Source of the DNA: Bacillota bacterium | GTDB lineage: Bacteria > Bacillota > Limnochordia > Darwinibacteriales > DTU012 | Direction: 5' to 3' | Assembly (NCBI GenBank): GCA_012521805.1 | Contig: JAAYLQ010000102.1 | Coordinates: 1 to 10,276, forward strand | DNA length: 10,276 nucleotides | In this document: positions 5,719 to 10,276 of the stretch, piece after piece | Position numbering within the stretch: the first letter of the stretch is position 1 | Layout: every line of letters starts with the position of its first letter | Position numbers and translations under genes: made by a program | The notes under the pieces: model-generated | Told to the model about the DNA's origin: nothing | What the model saw: the letters and a program-made list of their open reading frames with translations, nothing else | The model's database searches: none

Positions 5719-7974
5719 TTGAGTATAAACGGCGCAACAGAAATGTATCGCGGCTTTGTTTTAGACCCCTTTCAGCAGGAAGCTTTATCATATATTGATC
5801 AGAACTATTCCGTTTTGGTTGCTGCACCGACAGGTGTCGGTAAAACGCTGATTGCCGACTATTTGATTGAAAAAATCCACAAGGAAAATGGTCGGGTAGT
5901 CTACACTGCACCAATTAAGGCGTTGAGCAATCAAAAGTTCAAGGAATTTAAAGCTATCATGGGTGAGGATGCTGTCGGGATTTTAACTGGCGATGTGGTG
6001 TTAAATCCCGAGGCACCTGTCCTGATCATGACTACAGAGATCTTTCGCAACCTCCTGCAGGAGTCTCCAGAACGGGTCAGTGATGTGCGGTACGTTATTT
6101 TTGACGAGATTCACTATATAGACGATCCAGAACGAGGCAGTGTATGGGAAGAAAGTCTGATCTTCATGCCCGCAGCTATGCGCTTTTTAGGGTTGAGTGC
6201 CACAATTCCCAATGTGGAGCAGCTGGCAGAGTGGATCAGTCAAACCCAGAAGCAGGAAATCAAGATTGTAACCCATTTTGAACGGATTGTGCCTCTCCGC
6301 CATTATTTCTTTGAAAAAAGCATGGGAGTTGTACCAGTTAATCAGTTTCGCAAGCGGGTGAAAAAAGCGTTGGGCAGGATGAAACAGGCCGATGGTCATG
6401 ACCTGCCAGCTACTACCCATGTGGATTTAATCGCCGAGATCAAAGATGGATACCTGCCCTGTCTGTTTTTTACGTTCAGCCGCAAAAAAGCCGAGATGAA
6501 CGCGATAGAACTCGGCGCTGAGTATAATTTCCTGACAAATGAGGAGCGCAGGCAGGCGGAAGCGGTGATCGATGCTGTCAGTGCCCGTTATCCGAAAATC
6601 TTAAGTGAGCGGTGGCAGGGCCTGCGCAGCCTGCTCCTGAAGGGGATTGGCTATCACCACGCTGGGATGCTGCCAGCTTTAAAAGATGTGGTGGAAGAGC
6701 TGTTCACCCACCGTCTGATTAAAGTGCTGTACTGTACTGAAACATTCGCTGTGGGTTTAAATTTTCCGTGCCGAAGCGTCTGCTTTGATTCCAGCACCAA
6801 ATGGGACGGACAGTCGTTTCGGGCAATCACCAACCGCGAGTACTTTCAGATGGCAGGGAGAGCAGGACGGCGGGGGATTGATACAGAAGGCTTTGTTTTC
6901 ATGCTGGTCGATCTAAATTATTATGATCCCCAGGATCTGCCCAGCATGAAGGAATCCCAGATTGAGCCGCTTCAGAGCCAATTTGCCCTCACGTATAACT
7001 CTATTTTGAATTTGATTAAAAACTATGATGATGAGCAGATCTATCGGATCCTAGGGCAGAACTTTGCTACATATCAGGCGCTGGACGAGCGGGAATTTCT
7101 GCGGGAGCGAATCGCAGAAATGCGAACTGAGCTGGATCAGTTCTGTGAGCATACTGATGCGGAGGGCTGCCCGGTGGTTTTCGAGCGGCAGCTGCGGAAG
7201 CTGAAGCAGTTTGAGAAGCTCTTAAAAAAGGAGCGGCATCCCCGGGCCAAGCGGCGGCTGCGCCAGCAGATTGCTGCGATCAAAAAGTCCCTGAAGCATG
7301 CCGATCTGCAGGACTGCCCTAAAGATGAACAGCTGCAGTGCCGGCGGAATGCTAAGCGCTATCGCAAGTTACTGCACCGCTTCCAAAATCTGATCAAGCG
7401 GGAGCAGCAGATTGCTCCCCAGAGCAGATACTATCAGGAGTATCAGGATAAAAAGGCACTGCTCCAGTCCCTGGGATACCTGCAGGGAGGGAAACTAACT
7501 GCAGCTGGGGAATTTGCCAGCCAAATCCACGGTCAGGAGCTGCTGATTACCGAACTGTTTATGGAAGGATGGTTCCATAAGTACAGCATTTCCGAGTTAA
7601 ATGCGCTGGCTGTTTCGATCGGGTATGAACCGCGGCGCAATGAGACTAAGATTAGACATAAACTCAACTTTACTCCTGCTTACAAATTGCTGTTCAAACT
7701 AGCTAAACTGGAAGAACGGTTCTTAGGTTATTCAACGGTTGAATTTAACGATCACATTGCAGTTTTAGCCTATCGCTGGTCCCAAGGGGAAAGTTTCACT
7801 GCATTGATGGAAACCGCTCAGATTGATGAAGGCGATTTAGTATTTGCCTTTCGCCGCGGCATCGATCTGCTGCGCCAGGTTCGCAATGCAGCTACTGAAG
7901 ACCCTTATCTGCGCAATAAAATTAGGGAGTGCATTGCCCGCATGGACCGGGATCAGGTTTCTGTGCTGTTATAG
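5719..7974 (+). CDS. Ski2-like DExH-box RNA helicase with DSHCT-type C-terminus
   Basis: This 751-residue superfamily 2 helicase has its motifs in order: LDPFQQEAL (15-23), motif I APTGVGKT (36-43), Ia TAPIKALSNQK, motif II DEIH (129-132), motif III SAT (160-162), YHHAGML (312-318), ETFAVGLNFP (motif V), and motif VI QMAGRAGRRG (377-386). The pattern is that of Ski2/Mtr4/HelY proteins, which unwind RNA 3' to 5', usually to aid processing or decay. Residues about 470-590 form a highly basic, probably coiled-coil insertion bounded by two C-x7-C pairs (C476/C484 and C533/C541). The C-terminus (from about 620) resembles the DSHCT helical domain, e.g. LAYRWSQGESFTALME. The start is TTG 5719, with GGAGG 6 nt upstream. 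The gene lies 25 bp after the ADP-dependent kinase and ends before a strong terminator. RNA substrate unknown. Confidence 0.92.
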   Translation: MSINGATEMYRGFVLDPFQQEALSYIDQNYSVLVAAPTGVGKTLIADYLIEKIHKENGRVVYTAPIKALSNQKFKEFKAIMGEDAVGILTGDVVLNPEAPVLIMTTEIFRNLLQESPERVSDVRYVIFDEIHYIDDPERGSVWEESLIFMPAAMRFLGLSATIPNVEQLAEWISQTQKQEIKIVTHFERIVPLRHYFFEKSMGVVPVNQFRKRVKKALGRMKQADGHDLPATTHVDLIAEIKDGYLPCLFFTFSRKKAEMNAIELGAEYNFLTNEERRQAEAVIDAVSARYPKILSERWQGLRSLLLKGIGYHHAGMLPALKDVVEELFTHRLIKVLYCTETFAVGLNFPCRSVCFDSSTKWDGQSFRAITNREYFQMAGRAGRRGIDTEGFVFMLVDLNYYDPQDLPSMKESQIEPLQSQFALTYNSILNLIKNYDDEQIYRILGQNFATYQALDEREFLRERIAEMRTELDQFCEHTDAEGCPVVFERQLRKLKQFEKLLKKERHPRAKRRLRQQIAAIKKSLKHADLQDCPKDEQLQCRRNAKRYRKLLHRFQNLIKREQQIAPQSRYYQEYQDKKALLQSLGYLQGGKLTAAGEFASQIHGQELLITELFMEGWFHKYSISELNALAVSIGYEPRRNETKIRHKLNFTPAYKLLFKLAKLEERFLGYSTVEFNDHIAVLAYRWSQGESFTALMETAQIDEGDLVFAFRRGIDLLRQVRNAATEDPYLRNKIRECIARMDRDQVSVLL

Positions 7975-7992
7975 TTTTACAATCGATCAGAC

Positions 7993-8024
7993 GAGGCTGC
8001 CGACAAGGCAGTCTTATTTTTTTT
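7993..8024 (+). terminator. Intrinsic terminator of the kinase/helicase operon
   Basis: The stem arms are GAGGCTGCC (7993-8001) and GGCAGTCTT (8007-8015), with nine pairs including two G-U, and a GACAA loop. An A and then eight Ts (8017-8024) follow. It starts 19 bp after the helicase stop and isolates the operon from the ABC exporter genes. Confidence 0.9.
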
Positions 8025-8055
8025 CAGTCTTAAGGAGGAAGCTTTTCCTGGACGG

Positions 8056-8084
8056 TAGACCCAGCTGGCAAGAGATGATATCCT
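8056..8084 (+). promoter_or_regulatory. Candidate promoter for the ABC exporter operon
   Basis: TAGACC (8056-8061), a 17-bp spacer and TATCCT (8079-8084), with a TGA just before it as an extended -10. Each hexamer matches only four consensus bases. Transcription would start near 8091, immediately before the AAAGGAGGT site (8092-8100). A promoter is expected here because a terminator sits upstream, but the match is modest. Confidence 0.3.
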
Positions 8085-8108
8085 CTGTTCTAAAGGAGGT
8101 TACAGACA

Positions 8109-9850
8109 ATGCAGTCGTCTCAAACTAATTCTTCGTGGAAGCTGTTCAAACAGCTGTTGGCAGATTATCGGCAGCACCGCATCCTTTTAGTTACTGCCAT
8201 CAGCTGCATTTTACTGGAAGCGATAAGCGACCTCATGGTTGCAGCGGTACTCAAGACTGGTGTGGACTCGATTACCTCAGGCAGCTTTGCTCAGCTGTTG
8301 GAGGCAGGCATCCTGTTTGCCGTTATTACGCTGGCCGCAGCAGCTGTTATTTTTATCAGGAGATTAGCCCTAGGACGGTTTGGTGAACAAATCGGTGCGG
8401 AAATGCGGCAGCGAGTTGTGGAAAAACTCAACCGGCTGCCGATCTCCTACCTCGAAAAGCAGCACTCAGGGGATCTGATCAGCCGCTTAACAAATGATGC
8501 TGCCTTGGTAGGGGAATTTTTGGTGAATGAACTGATGCCGCTGATTATAATCCGTTGGTTGGTCTGCTGGCATTGATTTATTTAATTATAATCAACTGGC
8601 AGCTGACAGCTGTAGTGATAGTTCTCACACCGATACTGGCAGCTGCAGTCAGCCTTGCTGCCAAACCAATCCACCAAGCCAGCAGAAACCTGCAGGACAG
8701 TCTTGGTGAGGTCAACGGTCAGGTTCAGGATGGTATTGCCGGCAGCCAGGAAATAAAAGCCTTTGGAATTGAAACTGGACGGGAAACCAAGTTCCGGGAT
8801 CAGGTTAAGCGGAGTTTTACTTACGGGTTGAAACTGGCAAAACACCAGAGCATCATCCAGTTTGTTTCATATACGGCCGGAATTATGCCCTTTATAGTGT
8901 GCTTTGGTTATGGCGGCTATCTGGCAGTCCAAGGTCGGATCACGATTGGCTATCTCTTTGCCTTTATTAACTTGCTGAATCATATCAGCAACCCATTAAC
9001 AGCCCTGCCCCATTATATCGGCCAGTTTTATAGAGCGATGGCCGCTTACGGTCGCATTCAAGAGATTTTGGATGTTCCCGAGGAGCAGGGAGGGAGCGCA
9101 GTCATCCCTGCTGATTCAGAAACAGCTTTAGAGTTTGCTGGGGTCAGCTTTGGCTATAACGATGTTGAGCTTTTTAGGGATCTGTCGTTTAAAGTTAAAA
9201 AAGGTGAAACCACTGCGATTGTGGGTCCCAGCGGCGCAGGCAAATCCACAATTTTCAAATTGATTGCCGGGTTTTATCGACCTCAAGCAGGCACAATTAA
9301 AGTTTTTGGCCGTGAACTGGCAGAGTGGGACTTAAAAGCGCTGCGCCAGCAGATTGCCCTGGTTACCCAGGACCCGCATTTATACCCCACTACAATAAGA
9401 GCCAATATTGGCTGTGGTCAGTTAGGTGCTAGTGATGCCCAGATCAGAGCTGCTGCTGAGGCTGCAGCCGCCCACAGTTTTATTGTCAGTCAGCCTCAAG
9501 GGTATGACACAATTGTGGGAGAGCGGGGCAGTCGGTTATCAGGGGGACAGAAACAGCGAATTGCCATTGCTCGAGCCCTGCTGAAGGATGCTGAACTCTT
9601 ACTGCTGGATGAACCAACCTCAGCTTTAGATGTGGAATCGGAACATTTGGTGCAGCAGGCATTGGAACAGCTGATGGAAGGCAGGACCACACTGGTAATT
9701 GCCCACCGCTTATCAACGATCAAAAATGCGGATCGAATTTTGGTCATCGATCAGGGTCGGATTGTCGAATCTGGTACACATGAACAGTTATTTGCAGCTC
9801 GGGGAGTGTATTACCACTTGTATCAAACTCAGCTGCAGCAGGCTGGATGA
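8109..9850 (+). pseudogene. ABC exporter half-transporter, broken by a one-base frameshift
   Basis: Two overlapping frames, 8109-8576 and 8555-9850, together give one normal half-transporter of about 580 residues: an exporter-type membrane domain (residues 1 to about 330) fused to an ATPase domain. The first frame reads into SRLTNDA and LMPLIII, then runs to a stop at 8574-8576. Adding one C near 8552 would give III-P-LVGLLALIY and restore a single protein. In joined numbering the ATPase is intact: Walker A GPSGAGKST (373-381), TQDPHLYP (Q-loop), LSGGQ (477-481), Walker B LLLLDEPTS (D501, E502) and H533. The start ATG follows AAAGGAGG by 9 nt. It pairs with the next gene, 13 bp on, as a likely heterodimeric exporter; substrate unknown. 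The break may be a sequencing error or a true recent mutation. No slippery heptamer is seen, so programmed shifting is unlikely. Confidence 0.85.
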
Positions 9851-9863
9851 AGGAGGAAGGGGA

Positions 9864-10276
9864 ATGAAAAATCGGGGTTTATTACCGGTTATTAAACTAA
9901 TTGAGCTCAGACCCCTCTATCTGCTGAGCTTAACTGTGATTAGTCTAGTGCCTTTTGCCATCAATTATCTGGTGGCAGCTTTTTTTGCTGATATGACTGC
10001 AGCGATTGGAGCGGGAGACTTGTCGGTACTCCTGTCCATGCTGGTTCAGACAGCAGTTTTGTTAGGGGCAACAGCGTTAATTGGCAGCTTGGCCTATTAC
10101 CTTTTTGCTTACGTGGTTAACCGCACTACTGCCAGTTTACGCACTCTGACCTTTGCTAAGATCCAGCGGCTTCCTGTTAGTTATCTGGAGGAGCACCATA
10201 GTGGGGATTTGACATCTCGGGTTACTAATGATCTAAAAACATTAGAAACTCTCTACAGCCTCAATCTCCGCTCGAT
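9864..10276 (+). CDS. ABC exporter half-transporter, N-terminal part (cut by window edge)
   Basis: The first 137 codons are present and open to the window end. The product begins MKNRGLLPVIKLIELRP, followed by a hydrophobic span (YLLSLTVISLVPFAINYLV, about residues 19-37) and a second around residues 60-88, matching the first two membrane helices of type I exporters. LPVSYLEEHHSGDLTSRVTND then parallels LPISYLEKQHSGDLISRLTND in the preceding gene, showing the two are paralogous halves. The ATG at 9864 is preceded by AGGAGGAAGGGGA and lies 13 bp after the preceding stop, so they form an operon and probably a heterodimer in the cytoplasmic membrane. The ATPase domain lies outside the window. 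Confidence 0.88.
   Translation, partial: MKNRGLLPVIKLIELRPLYLLSLTVISLVPFAINYLVAAFFADMTAAIGAGDLSVLLSMLVQTAVLLGATALIGSLAYYLFAYVVNRTTASLRTLTFAKIQRLPVSYLEEHHSGDLTSRVTNDLKTLETLYSLNLRS

Noticed and set aside
7844..8128. A 94-codon plus-strand frame bridging the helicase end and the exporter start
   Set aside because: It passes through the helicase 3' end and the terminator hairpin, and the product is not coherent. Only its last part (see the orphan ribosome-binding-like site) is worth noting.
8541..8560. Programmed -1 ribosomal frameshift in the ABC exporter
   Set aside because: The needed shift direction is -1 but there is no X-XXY-YYZ slippery heptamer. A stop-free fused product is expected for this family without recoding, so a missing base is the simpler explanation.
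1..10276. CRISPR array, tRNA, rRNA or known riboswitch
   Set aside because: No regularly spaced direct repeats, cloverleaf or recognisable riboswitch or T-box core was found by reading; gaps between genes are all shorter than 300 bp.

Overview
The window reads as a piece of chromosome from a low-to-mid GC Bacillota (Firmicutes), probably an anaerobe from a deep clostridial or Limnochordia-like branch. The reasons are strong AGGAGG ribosome binding sites before nearly every gene, frequent GTG and TTG starts, a TyrA with a C-terminal ACT domain, a cobalamin/Fe-S QueG with HEAT repeats, and a stand-alone NifU C-terminal domain protein. The phylum is an inference; no rRNA or lineage marker is present.

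Layout from left to right. A small CxxC...CxxC (RING/zinc-ribbon-like) gene leaves the window leftwards (1-114, minus) from a good extended -10 promoter. Diverging from it are rnhA (RNase HI, 216-680) and then tyrA (prephenate dehydrogenase, 798-1907). TyrA converges on queG (epoxyqueuosine reductase, 1904-3001, minus), and the two stop codons overlap by 4 bp. QueG lies downstream of a small NifU-like Fe-S scaffold gene (3059-3292, minus). The pair has a clear promoter at 3330-3358 and an 8-bp hairpin between the genes. The sequence supports internal starts, rather than the longest possible ones, for rnhA, queG and the nifU-like gene.

The middle (about 3360-4265) is visibly richer in A/T. It holds an isolated P-loop nucleotide-kinase-like gene (3574-4068), a possible 48-codon ORF touching it through an ATGA overlap, and spaced inverted repeats. 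It may be a transferred patch.

Next comes a two-gene operon: an ADP-dependent phosphofructokinase/glucokinase family protein (4266-5693), a family best known from archaea and animals, followed 25 bp later by a Ski2-like DExH RNA helicase (5719-7974). The operon closes with a strong intrinsic terminator (7993-8024).

The right end starts a probable heterodimeric ABC exporter operon. The first half-transporter (8109-9850) is complete in content but split by what looks like a one-base deletion near 8552. The second half-transporter starts at 9864 and runs off the window.

Most genes are core housekeeping. The points most worth a second look are the ADP-dependent kinase and its pairing with an RNA helicase, the ABC exporter frameshift, and the AT-rich patch. 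No CRISPR array, tRNA, rRNA or insertion sequence was seen.
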